A stretch of 64,000 nucleotides of DNA from NCBI RefSeq assembly GCF_020177055.1, contig NZ_JAIQXT010000010.1:46077-110076 (forward strand). Reading direction: 5' to 3'. The first letter of the stretch is position 1. Every line of letters begins with the position of its first letter. Of this stretch, positions 25,266 through 33,061 are shown piece after piece. The stretch is from Sphingomonas sp. R647 (GTDB taxonomy: Bacteria; Pseudomonadota; Alphaproteobacteria; Sphingomonadales; Sphingomonadaceae). A model generated the notes under the pieces. That model had not been told where the DNA came from, did no database searches, and saw only the letters and a list, made by a program, of their open reading frames with translations. The position numbers and the translations under genes were made by a program.

Positions 25266-26132
25266 CTAGCTGGAATCGCGGAGCATCGCGGGTATCAGAC
25301 CGACGATATCGCGGGCGAGAAAGCCGAGCGGCCCTGTTCGGGCGGCGAGCGTTCGCCCCGCCTCGCCATGCGCCCAGACGCCCCATGCCGCAGCTTCATG
25401 TGGTGCCACGTGACGTGCAAGCAGTCCGCCGATGATGCCAGCGAGCACATCGCCCGAGCCGGCAGTGGCGAGGCCAGGGCTGCCATTGTCATAGCGCAGG
25501 CTTGGTTGCCCCGGCGTCGAGATCCATGTGCAAGAGGATTTGAGCACCACTGTGGCGCTAAACCGTGCCGCCGCCGCTTCGGCAAGTTCGCAGCAGATAT
25601 CGTCCGGCGAGCAATCCATGAGGGCTGCCATCTCGCCAGGATGGGGTGTCAGTATTTTGGGACCGGAATAAGCTCGAAGCTCGTCGTCAACCTGCGGCAG
25701 CGCATGCAGCATCGCGGCATCCAGCAGCAGGGGAATGCCGGCTCGCGATTGAGTGATCTTGGCGAGAATGCCAGGACCATCCGACGTCGCACTCGTGCCT
25801 GGTCCGAGCACCGCTGCGTCGTTCAGCTTCATGAGACGCATGATCTCCAACGCGCTGCTCGCCGCCAGCTCGCCATCGGCGTTGCAGTCCAGCGCAAAAA
25901 CCGCCGCCTCGGGAAAGGCCAGCCCGAGCCCTGTCGCGACCGTTGCAACGGTCGCCAGCTGAACCTTTCCAGCGCCGGCGCGCAACGCCGCTTCGCCTGT
26001 CAGAAGCAGAGCCCCCGGAACGGTTGACGAGCCGCCGGCCACAAGCAGGCGACCCCGGTCATTTTTGTCTGTGCCTTCGCCTGGAAACGGCAGCGGGTGA
26101 CGCGCGACCCACTCAGCGTTGAGCTGTATCAT
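25266..26132 (-). CDS. nnrD: ADP-dependent NAD(P)H-hydrate dehydratase
   Basis: The 288-residue protein is a ribokinase-fold dehydratase that repairs hydrated NAD(P)H. Visible motifs are GRLLVAGGSSTVPG (27-40), HPGEMA (164-169) and LATAGSGDVLAG, with the catalytic-site GSGD at 225-228. In most bacteria NnrD is fused to the epimerase NnrE; here it is a stand-alone domain. Its start overlaps the stop of a histidine phosphatase gene as ATGA. As cargo it may duplicate a chromosomal bifunctional enzyme. Confidence 0.9.
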   Translation of the reverse strand: MIQLNAEWVARHPLPFPGEGTDKNDRGRLLVAGGSSTVPGALLLTGEAALRAGAGKVQLATVATVATGLGLAFPEAAVFALDCNADGELAASSALEIMRLMKLNDAAVLGPGTSATSDGPGILAKITQSRAGIPLLLDAAMLHALPQVDDELRAYSGPKILTPHPGEMAALMDCSPDDICCELAEAAAARFSATVVLKSSCTWISTPGQPSLRYDNGSPGLATAGSGDVLAGIIGGLLARHVAPHEAAAWGVWAHGEAGRTLAARTGPLGFLARDIVGLIPAMLRDSS

Positions 26133-26899
26133 CCGCGCGCTCCGACCATGGCATCGGGCGCCCGGGTAACCTCAGCGCTGCACCCTTCTTCGACCGGAGC
26201 CGTGACATTGTATCGGACCAGTGCCAGCCCGCCGTCCTTTCCAAGAGCCGAGTCATAACGATATTCAGTGACCGAGCAGTTCGCGACGTCGCCTTCCCGG
26301 TCGATCGCAAGGATTTCTGCCTCGCTCAGATTTTCAAGGATGTAGCGCAGGCAGAGCACCACGACCTGGTGTGCAATGATCATGACGCGACGCCCGCCAT
26401 AATGGAGCGAGACTGTGTCGAGCAGCGCGCGGAGGCGGAAGATCACGTCACACCAACTCTCGCCACCAGGTGGGCGATGATAGAATTTGCCAAGCAGTCG
26501 CCGGAATTCAGCTTGCTGAGGCTCCTCGGCATGGACGCCCGCAACGGTCAGCCCATCGAGGATGCCAAATTCCTTTTCGCGCAGGCGCTCGTCCGCACAG
26601 ATCGCTTCATTGGCGGCAGCCCCGCCCGCGCCGCGAAACAGGCGTGCGGTCTCCAATGCGCGCAGATAGGGACTGGAGAGAATGACATCCGGGCAGTCAT
26701 CCGCGCCACTGCGGGCAAACCATCGGCCAAGCGCTCGCGCCTGATCTTCACCTAAGGAAGAAAGCGGGACATCGACATCGCGAATGTTCAACGCGATGCG
26801 ATGAAGTCCGTCGGTCATGGCAGCATCGAGGGCGACATTGCCCGCGCTCTGCCCATGGCGGACCAGCCACAACCGTTCAGGCCATCGGCTTGCGCTCAT
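26129..26899 (-). CDS. Histidine phosphatase superfamily protein
   Basis: The 256-residue product has the RHG signature LWLVRHGQSAGN with His15, a central REKEFGILDG with the acidic residue, and the second catalytic histidine in VMIIAHQVV. This fits phosphoglycerate-mutase-like phosphatases (GpmB/CobC type). The substrate is unknown. It is coupled to nnrD by a 4-bp overlap and lies 3 bp downstream of a small acidic gene, forming a three-gene unit whose joint role is not obvious. Confidence 0.9.
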   Translation of the reverse strand: MSASRWPERLWLVRHGQSAGNVALDAAMTDGLHRIALNIRDVDVPLSSLGEDQARALGRWFARSGADDCPDVILSSPYLRALETARLFRGAGGAAANEAICADERLREKEFGILDGLTVAGVHAEEPQQAEFRRLLGKFYHRPPGGESWCDVIFRLRALLDTVSLHYGGRRVMIIAHQVVVLCLRYILENLSEAEILAIDREGDVANCSVTEYRYDSALGKDGGLALVRYNVTAPVEEGCSAEVTRAPDAMVGARG

Positions 26900-26902
26900 C
26901 GC

Positions 26903-27157
26903 TCAGTGATCCGGCATGTCTTTTGGATAGTCATCGGGCGTGACCGAGCCGACCATCGGTCGATCCTCGACATCTTCAGGTGGTTGCACGCCCTCGCTCT
27001 GCGGCACGCTATCCGGCGTATGCTGTGGGTTTTGCGCATCGCTTGCAGCGGCGTGTTCCGTCGGCTTTTTCGGGCTCGACTGCGCCCCGCTGTCCGCTGT
27101 GCCAGTGTTGGCATAACCAGCGCGAGAGGCGGCGTCGATTTTGGAATCGTCCATCAT
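26903..27157 (-). CDS. Small acidic unknown protein
   Basis: The 84-residue product (MMDDSKIDAASRAGYANTGT, ending DDYPKDMPDH) is rich in Asp, Pro, Ser and Gln and looks disordered. A GGAGAG site precedes the ATG at 27157. It resembles small, poorly characterised sphingomonad proteins, but I cannot assign a family. It is probably the first gene of the unit with the phosphatase and nnrD, and is divergent from hipB. Confidence 0.65.
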   Translation of the reverse strand: MMDDSKIDAASRAGYANTGTADSGAQSSPKKPTEHAAASDAQNPQHTPDSVPQSEGVQPPEDVEDRPMVGSVTPDDYPKDMPDH

Positions 27158-27234
27158 CGCTCTCCGGTCCGTGTGGATAGAACCAAACGCGCGAGCGCTC
27201 TGAACGATGCAAGAGGTCGATGATGCCCCGCCTG

Positions 27235-27349
27235 GTTCTCGAACGGGAACTATATTCCGCAGCGGCTCCGGCTCGAGGGTCATTGTTCCCGAACGGGAAT
27301 ATGTTGATGTTTTGGTCGGCGGCGTCGATACGTGTTCCCGAACGGGAAC
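27235..27349 (+). promoter_or_regulatory. Three hipB operator copies
   Basis: Three near-identical 16-bp sites lie in the hipBA promoter: GTTCTCGAACGGGAAC (27235-27250), GTTCCCGAACGGGAAT (27285-27300) and GTTCCCGAACGGGAAC (27334-27349). Each is a dyad with arms GTTCCCG and CGGGAAC around AA. Start-to-start distances are 50 and 49 bp, and the third copy ends only 5 bp before the hipB ATG, covering its ribosome-binding site. A possible -35 TTGATG lies between copies 2 and 3. Confidence 0.85.
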
Positions 27350-27354
27350 GGAAT

Positions 27355-27918
27355 ATGGTCAAGTCTAACCCTCACTTTGACGATCTCGCCAAGCAAATGA
27401 CACTGAGCGACCCTCTCGCGGCGGCGCGCGAGGCACTCGACCCGCTCTACAATGCCAGCCTGGGGGACGATGCGCTTCTTGCCTATCGACGCCAGCAGGA
27501 AGCGCTGAAGCTCGACCCCAAGCTGATCGATCGCGCACTTGGCGTGAATGAGGACACGCTCAAGAAGATCAAGCTGCTGGCCGATCAGAACAAAGCCTAT
27601 CGCTCGCCGGTGCACGAAGCGATTGAGGCCCTGAAGCAGCCTCTTTTCCCCGCCAGCGGATCGCTGCCGGCAGCACCCGTGGCTGCGGCACTGCCAGCCC
27701 TCAATCCCCTGACCGTTGTCCAAAGCGTTGCCGATATCGGCAAGCACGTCCGCGAAGCGCGCCGCAAGATGGGCATGACGCAGCAGCGATTCGCCGACCT
27801 TGCCGGAGTCGGCCGTCGCTTTCTGCTCGAACTCGAGCGGGGCAAGACGACGCTCGAAATCGGACGGGTGCTCGCGGTCTGCCGGGCAGCCGGCATAAAG
27901 CTCAGGATCGAGCCATGA
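27355..27918 (+). CDS. hipB: HipB-like antitoxin/regulator with long N-terminal extension
   Basis: The 187-residue product has an XRE/HipB HTH only in its last 65 residues (VREARRKMGMTQQRFADLAGVGRRFLLELERGKTTLEI). The first 120 residues are an extra helical region, ending in a Pro/Ala-rich linker, that ordinary HipB of about 90 residues lacks. As in other hip loci it should repress the operon and neutralise HipA. The ATG at 27355 was chosen because upstream in-frame codons run through the operators. Its stop overlaps the hipA start as ATGA. Confidence 0.85.
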   Translation: MVKSNPHFDDLAKQMTLSDPLAAAREALDPLYNASLGDDALLAYRRQQEALKLDPKLIDRALGVNEDTLKKIKLLADQNKAYRSPVHEAIEALKQPLFPASGSLPAAPVAAALPALNPLTVVQSVADIGKHVREARRKMGMTQQRFADLAGVGRRFLLELERGKTTLEIGRVLAVCRAAGIKLRIEP

Positions 27919-29270
27919 CGCAGCATCGCGTGCTCGATGTGTGGCTCGACGGATTTCCAGAGCCCGCCGGGCAGCTTGACACATTGCTGTCAGGCAGCGT
28001 CGAGTTCCGTTACGCGCCTGCCTTTCTGGGGACGGACCTTACCCTGTCGCTTTCGATGCCGCGTTCCGAAGTGCCGGTCGCCGATCCGCTCACCCGTGCC
28101 TTCTTCGATAACCTGCTCCCGGAAAACAACCAGATGCAGCGCATGATCGAACGTGAAGGAATCGACCGCGGTGATTTGGTGTCCATCCTCGGCTTGGTCG
28201 GCGCGGATTGCGCGGGTGCAATCTCCTGTCTGCCGGCTGGCTCGCCGCCGATAAAGGTGCCGGGCGAGCTTGCGAGCGACTATACGCCGCTCGATCCTGC
28301 GGAGCTTGGCCTCATCGTGCAGCGCCTCGCCGACCGCGAACCGCTCCCCGCTGCCGTCATCGACCCGTCGCCGGTTGCTGGCATCCAGCGCAAGCTCGCG
28401 CTTACCATTCTACCCGATGGCCGCTATGCCCTGCCGGCCCGGGAGCGCAAGGTTCCAACCACCCATATCCTTAAGGTACCGCGCCGCACAGAAGGGGGGG
28501 AAGCGCTGCAGGAAGCCGCGGCCTGCAGCCTTGCGAGCGGATGCGGATTTGCGGCGTCGAACACGCAGCATGTCGTGATCGATGGCGTCAACGCAGTGCT
28601 TATCGAGCGCTTCGATCGCCTCGTCGTCGATAATGTCGTCTATCGCCTTCACCAGGAGGATTTCGCGCAGGCACTGGGGCTGCCCGCTTCGCTCAAATAC
28701 GAACGAAACGGCGCTGAGGGACGCCGTTTCGACACAGCGGGCATCTATGGGATATTGATGCAACTCGCGCGGCCCGCCCAGGCGATCGAGACCTTCCTGC
28801 TTGCGACCATCTTCAACCTCGCGATCGGCAACACCGATAATCACGCCAAGAACCATGCGATCCTCTATTCGCCTGACGGAGCGGCGCGGCTGGCCCCGCT
28901 CTACGACATGCTCCCGATCCGTCTGAGCGAGCGCTATACTCACCAGCTCGCTTTCCACCTCGCCGGTGCTAAATTCTTCGATGCGATGACCGCAGCCGAC
29001 CTCAAGGCCTTTCTCGGGGGCTTTGGCCTCGCTGGCGCGCGCGCGCGGCGCTTCATCGCTGGGCCAGTGCGCGAGATGCTCGAGCAACTCGAGCTGCGAT
29101 CCGCAGGGCTTCGTGCCGCCGGGCTGCGGTTCTTCGACGATCTCATTGGCCGTGAACTTGGTCATCTCAATGGCCTGCTGGAGCTCGGCCTCGACCTGCG
29201 CGAGCGGGACTTTTTGGTGTCGGACAGGGCGCTACGGGGGGATGGGCGGGCGTCAGCTGAGGACTACTGA
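27915..29270 (+). CDS. hipA: HipA-family serine/threonine kinase toxin
   Basis: The 451-residue product matches HipA in length and motifs: SPVAGIQRK (152-160, corresponding to the E. coli loop with the autophosphorylated serine, here Ser152), ERFDR (231-235), HQEDF (246-250), the catalytic GNTDNHAKNH (305-314) and the metal-binding YDM at 330-332. HipA kinases phosphorylate translation factors such as glutamyl-tRNA synthetase and induce dormancy. All catalytic residues seem present, so the toxin should be active. It is translationally coupled to hipB. Confidence 0.93.
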   Translation: MTQHRVLDVWLDGFPEPAGQLDTLLSGSVEFRYAPAFLGTDLTLSLSMPRSEVPVADPLTRAFFDNLLPENNQMQRMIEREGIDRGDLVSILGLVGADCAGAISCLPAGSPPIKVPGELASDYTPLDPAELGLIVQRLADREPLPAAVIDPSPVAGIQRKLALTILPDGRYALPARERKVPTTHILKVPRRTEGGEALQEAAACSLASGCGFAASNTQHVVIDGVNAVLIERFDRLVVDNVVYRLHQEDFAQALGLPASLKYERNGAEGRRFDTAGIYGILMQLARPAQAIETFLLATIFNLAIGNTDNHAKNHAILYSPDGAARLAPLYDMLPIRLSERYTHQLAFHLAGAKFFDAMTAADLKAFLGGFGLAGARARRFIAGPVREMLEQLELRSAGLRAAGLRFFDDLIGRELGHLNGLLELGLDLRERDFLVSDRALRGDGRASAEDY

Positions 29271-29576
29271 TCGGCCTACCTGAAAACACGCACTGACGGA
29301 GCTGTTCACGGCACCGACTCGCAACACTTGCTGTTGGCATGGCCAGCGCATCCAAGCGCGGTTCCTCCAGAACAGCGGCGTCAAATGGAGATATCGCACG
29401 GTGCGTTGCACGGCGCGCTGGACGGACGCGCAATGTGAGCGGCTGTGACGGGCAAATGCCAGACAATCGTCATGATGCAGGTTACCATGATCGGTATTTC
29501 AGGAACCAGCAGCGGGACGCTCTGTTGGCTTGGCGTAGCATCCATGCTGCGGCCAGCTGGAGAATGCTGATGTCAG
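29271..29576. other. Intergenic, nothing recognised
   Basis: About 300 bp between the hipA stop and the kinase remnant. No gene or terminator was recognised. The sequence leads into two gene tails and may be decayed upstream parts of the same genes. Confidence 0.4.
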
Positions 29577-29687
29577 CCCATCATTGAGGCGCATGGCGGG
29601 CGGCTCTGGGCCGAGGCCGCTCCCGATGGCGGGACCGTTTTCCACTTTACCGTGAGCGCCGCAGATGGAGGAAATACCGTTGCGTGA
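29571..29687 (+). pseudogene. Tail of a sensor histidine kinase (remnant)
   Basis: The frame reads CQPIIEAHGGRLWAEAAPDG, then GTVFHFTVSAADGG, to a stop at 29685. This is the G2-box-to-end part of FixL-like histidine kinases (normally CRSIIEAHGGRLWAE). An in-frame stop lies immediately upstream (29568-29570) and no N-terminal kinase sequence is present, so this is a fragment left by a deletion or insertion. Confidence 0.75.
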
Positions 29688-29691
29688 TGCC

Positions 29692-29829
29692 ATGGGCCTA
29701 CGCTTTGGCGCAGCGCGGTCTTTCATGACCCGCAACGATGGCCCGCGCGGCCTGCGCATCGGCTTTGCCAGTCTCAACGCGCATGAAGCGCGCATCGCCA
29801 TTGCGGCATTGCGCGAAGCGGCGGGGTAA
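29692..29829 (+). pseudogene. Tail of a MocR/aminotransferase-type regulator (remnant)
   Basis: The 45-codon frame ends with GPRGLRIGFASLNAHEARIA, IAALREAAG, and a stop. It resembles the extreme C-terminus of class-I aminotransferase or GntR/MocR-family proteins (LRLGFASL, then an alternating Ala/Leu helix). Everything upstream is missing. It follows the kinase tail by 4 bp, so two unrelated gene ends are juxtaposed. Confidence 0.55.
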
Positions 29830-29917
29830 AGCGCACTGGTCCCTCGAACGCGATCAACTTGGATGTTTTCCGATCCACCGCATCGGCAGACATTTTGGGG
29901 AAACGGGAGGAAACCAG

Positions 29918-30412
29918 ATGAAACACGCATTGTTTGCGCTCGCCCTGCTCGCCGCTCCAGCTGCGCTGGCGCAGGACACCCCGCCGCCCCCCGCACCGGC
30001 TGCCGAGGCAGAAGCAGAAGCATGGCCGGAGGCGTGGTTCGAGATCTTCAAGCTGGCACCGGGCAAGCAGGAAGCGTTCATCCGCCGCATCGCCCAGGCT
30101 GACGAAGTCGCGGCAGCGGGCGGACAACCGCCGATCCAGCTGTTTTTCCATGAAAATGGCGCGGACTTCGACGTCATCATCTTCAAGGCCGTGACGGGTC
30201 GCAAGCCGACTGCGGAACAGCAGGCGGCGATGGCGAAAAAGAGCAAGGAACTAGGGATGGAGAGCGGACCGGCCTATTTCGTCGGCATCCGCGAACTGAT
30301 CGCCGAACATACCGATTCCAAGACCTATGGCCCGCTGTCCGCCGCCAAATGGCTTGGGCGACTGGACAAATGGCGGGCGGAACATCCGCCGCGTTCAAAG
30401 GCAGGTAAGTGA
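29918..30412 (+). CDS. Secreted protein of unknown function
   Basis: The 164-residue product begins with a clear Sec signal peptide (MKHALFALALLAAPAALAQD), then a Pro/Ala/Glu-rich stretch, then EAWFEIFKLAPGKQEAFIRRIA, which looks like a ferredoxin-like dimeric alpha-beta barrel (NIPSNAP/ABM-type) start. The ATG follows GGGAGG. The stop overlaps the start of the amidohydrolase (TGATG), so both are probably exported and act together. No family is firmly recognised. Confidence 0.75.
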   Translation: MKHALFALALLAAPAALAQDTPPPPAPAAEAEAEAWPEAWFEIFKLAPGKQEAFIRRIAQADEVAAAGGQPPIQLFFHENGADFDVIIFKAVTGRKPTAEQQAAMAKKSKELGMESGPAYFVGIRELIAEHTDSKTYGPLSAAKWLGRLDKWRAEHPPRSKAGK

Positions 30413-32079
30413 TGCTCGGCCGCCGCGCACTCTTTGCGCTTGGTGCCGGAACCGCGGCGGCGGCGATCAACCGCACCGCCTTCGCCCGAAGCGACGACCA
30501 GCTCGACACTGCCTGGATCAATGCGCGCGTCTGGACCGGCGCGGGACCCGACACGCGGACCGATGCGATCGGGGTAAAGGGTGACCGCATCGCCGCGATC
30601 GGCGCCGATGCGGTGCGCGCGCGAACCGGCAAGCGTACCCGCATGATCGACCTTCAGGGGGCGTTTGTGACACCGGGCTTCATCGACCCGCATGTCCATT
30701 TCGTCATGGCCTCGACCATGTTGACCCAGGCGTCATTGCGCGATGCCGCGAACCAGAAGGCGTTCGTCGAGAAGATCGCCGACGCGGCAAAAGCCCTGCC
30801 CAAGGGCCAGTGGCTTGAGGGCGGCAATTGGGACCAGGACCGCTGGGGTGGCGAGATGCCGCACCGCAACTGGATCGATGCGGTCACCCCGGACACGCCG
30901 GTCGCGGTGATCCGCTACGACCTCCACATGCTGTTCCTCAACTCGCTGGCGCTCAGGCTCGCGGGGATCGATCGCAACACCGTGTCGCCGCCGGGCGGGG
31001 TGATCGAAAAGGATGCCGATGGCGAACCCACCGGAATCATCAAGGATTCGGCCAAGGAACTGGTGCTGCGCGCGATCGGCGAGCGCACCCCCGCACAGAT
31101 CGACGCGACGGTCGCAAAGGGGATCGAGGTCGCGCTGAGCAAGGGGGTGACTCAGGTTCACCCGACCGAGCTGGAGACGATCAGCTTTGACTCCACCCGC
31201 CGCTTGCGCGCCAGGGGTGAGACGGGGCTGCGCTTCCGCCACTATCTCCCGCTCAAGGATTGGGAGGATCAGGCCAGGCTGATCGCGCGTGAGGGGCGCG
31301 GCGACGACTGGGTCCAGTGGGGCGGGTGCAAGGTTGTATTCGACGGGTCACTGGGGTCGCGCACCGCGAAATTCTATGAACCCTATCTCGACGACCCAAC
31401 CACGCGCGGGATCATCGTCACCGACCCCGCCGACCTGCGTCGCTGGATTGAGGGTGCGGACAAGGCCGGGCTTCAGGTTACCGCGCATGCGATCGGAGAC
31501 GAAGCGAACGATATCGTCCTCGACACGCTTGCCGCGGTTGCCAAGGCCAATGGCCCGCGCGACCGGCGCTTCCGCGTCGAGCATGTCCAGCATATGAAGC
31601 CGCACGCAATCCCCCGTTTCAAGGCACAGGACGTGATCGCGTCGGTCCAGCCCTATCATGCGATCGACGATGGCCGCTGGGCGGTACGCCGGATCGGCGA
31701 GAAGCGGCTGGAGACGAGCTTTGCGTTCGGATCGCTCGTGCGATCGGGCGCGCATGTCTGCATGGGGTCGGACTGGCCGGTCGCGCCGATCGACCCGTTT
31801 GCCGGGCTGGACGCAGCGGTCAATCGCGAGACGCTGGATGGCAAGCATCCTGAAGGCTGGCATCCCGAACAGCGCGTGACGCTCGCCCAGGCGCTGCGGT
31901 GCCATACGCGCGAGGGTGCTTATGCCGGGTTCAACGACGCGAAAATGGGACTGATCGCCCCTGGGCATCTCGCAGACTTCGCCGTGATGGATCAGGACCT
32001 GTTCGCGATTGAGTCGCATCTGCTCACGCGTACATCGGTGCTACGCACCATTGTCGGCGGTGTTCAGCGTTTCGGCTGA
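30412..32079 (+). CDS. Exported YtcJ-type amidohydrolase
   Basis: The 555-residue protein starts with a Tat-like signal (MLGRRALFALGAGTAAAA). The amidohydrolase metal motif PGFIDPHVHF is at about residues 85-94, followed by HAIGDEAND, RVEHVQH and the C-terminal metal-site GSDWPVAPIDPF. YtcJ-like enzymes hydrolyse amide or cyclic amide bonds. It is coupled to the preceding secreted protein and ends at a strong bidirectional terminator. A second YtcJ-like enzyme is encoded at 46544-48286; the two differ considerably in sequence. Confidence 0.9.
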   Translation: MLGRRALFALGAGTAAAAINRTAFARSDDQLDTAWINARVWTGAGPDTRTDAIGVKGDRIAAIGADAVRARTGKRTRMIDLQGAFVTPGFIDPHVHFVMASTMLTQASLRDAANQKAFVEKIADAAKALPKGQWLEGGNWDQDRWGGEMPHRNWIDAVTPDTPVAVIRYDLHMLFLNSLALRLAGIDRNTVSPPGGVIEKDADGEPTGIIKDSAKELVLRAIGERTPAQIDATVAKGIEVALSKGVTQVHPTELETISFDSTRRLRARGETGLRFRHYLPLKDWEDQARLIAREGRGDDWVQWGGCKVVFDGSLGSRTAKFYEPYLDDPTTRGIIVTDPADLRRWIEGADKAGLQVTAHAIGDEANDIVLDTLAAVAKANGPRDRRFRVEHVQHMKPHAIPRFKAQDVIASVQPYHAIDDGRWAVRRIGEKRLETSFAFGSLVRSGAHVCMGSDWPVAPIDPFAGLDAAVNRETLDGKHPEGWHPEQRVTLAQALRCHTREGAYAGFNDAKMGLIAPGHLADFAVMDQDLFAIESHLLTRTSVLRTIVGGVQRFG

Positions 32080-32098
32080 ACGACTTGCCCGCCGCCTG

Positions 32099-32129
32099 AA
32101 GGGGCGCGCATTGCCGATGCGCGCCCCTT
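32099..32129. terminator. Bidirectional terminator hairpin
   Basis: A perfect 13-bp stem, AAGGGGCGCGCAT (32099-32111) with its complement (32117-32129) around a 5-nt loop, lies between the convergent amidohydrolase and DUF4198 genes. It can serve both transcripts, although the T-runs are short. Confidence 0.75.
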
Positions 32130-32138
32130 CCCGCCTGT

Positions 32139-32768
32139 TTATCGCACCACGAAGCTGGTCGTGGTGATCCGGCTGACCATCTGGACCGCGCCGGAGGACA
32201 GGGTGAAATCGCCCGTTTCCTTCAGCTCCGCCTTGACGATGTACCGGCCTTTTTCGCGCAGCGGGAGCTCGACCTGCCCCGACGCGTCGGTTTCCAGCGC
32301 CAGCATCCACCGTTCGGGCGAGACGAGCGTCACCGCCTGTTGCGCGACCGGCTTGCCATTGAAGATGACGGTGAAGCGGTTGCCATTGGACGAAACCGGA
32401 ACGATTTCAAACGGCAGCCGCGCGGCCGTGTCGCTGCGCCCGCTGCGGGCGTAATAGACACCGCCAGCCGTCTTGCCGTCCTCCTGCCAGGGCGCAAAGA
32501 TGTTATCGTCCCACACCCGCACGTCGCCCGGCGCGACATCCATCTCGATATAGCCCGGCCCGCGCGTCTGCTTCCCGGTCGATGCCGGCACCAGCTTGGG
32601 CGACTTGAGCGAAGGGAAGGCAGGATCGCCGGCGGCCGGGATCGGCTTTTCAGGCTCGCCCAACCAGATCTGAAGCTTGCCGTTGGCGCCGCGTTCGGCC
32701 CAAAGTTCATGCGCCTGGGCGCTGGTCGCGGCGGCCAGCGCCAGTGCGGCGATCCACATCTTCTTCAT
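32139..32768 (-). CDS. DUF4198 periplasmic protein
   Basis: The 209-residue product has a Sec signal peptide (MKKMWIAALALAAATSAQAH) directly followed by HELWAE, the hallmark start of DUF4198 proteins, and a C-terminal beta-sandwich with ALETDASGQVELPLREKGRYIV. DUF4198 proteins occur with TonB receptors and metal transport genes. It is the last gene of the five-gene iron operon; its start overlaps the DUF3325 stop as ATGA. Confidence 0.88.
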   Translation of the reverse strand: MKKMWIAALALAAATSAQAHELWAERGANGKLQIWLGEPEKPIPAAGDPAFPSLKSPKLVPASTGKQTRGPGYIEMDVAPGDVRVWDDNIFAPWQEDGKTAGGVYYARSGRSDTAARLPFEIVPVSSNGNRFTVIFNGKPVAQQAVTLVSPERWMLALETDASGQVELPLREKGRYIVKAELKETGDFTLSSGAVQMVSRITTTSFVVR

Positions 32769-33061
32769 TCGATCTTCCCCTTGCGATGAGGCTCCCCGGC
32801 GGGGAGCAGGTTGAGGGCGAGAAACAACAGTCCCGCGCCCAGCATGACCGATCCGACCCACAGGATCGGGCCGAATACCCATCCCTGCGCGAGGATCGCG
32901 GGTGGGAAGGACAGCGCCAGCGCCGCCCATGCTCCCAGTCGCATAAGGCTGACTGTCGCGACGGCGGGCGCGCGGCCCAGCCGGCGGCGGTGATGCTCGG
33001 GCGTCGAAAGCCCGAACAACGCAAAGGCGAGCGCGGAAAGGGCGAGTGTCAGCGCGCTCAT
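32765..33061 (-). CDS. DUF3325 membrane protein
   Basis: The 98-residue product has three predicted hydrophobic segments with conserved STPEHHRRRLGR after the first, as in DUF3325. Members are encoded with siderophore receptors and PepSY proteins. The ATG at 33061 overlaps the PepSY stop. Its role in iron release or uptake is inferred from context only. Confidence 0.82.
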   Translation of the reverse strand: MSALTLALSALAFALFGLSTPEHHRRRLGRAPAVATVSLMRLGAWAALALSFPPAILAQGWVFGPILWVGSVMLGAGLLFLALNLLPAGEPHRKGKIE

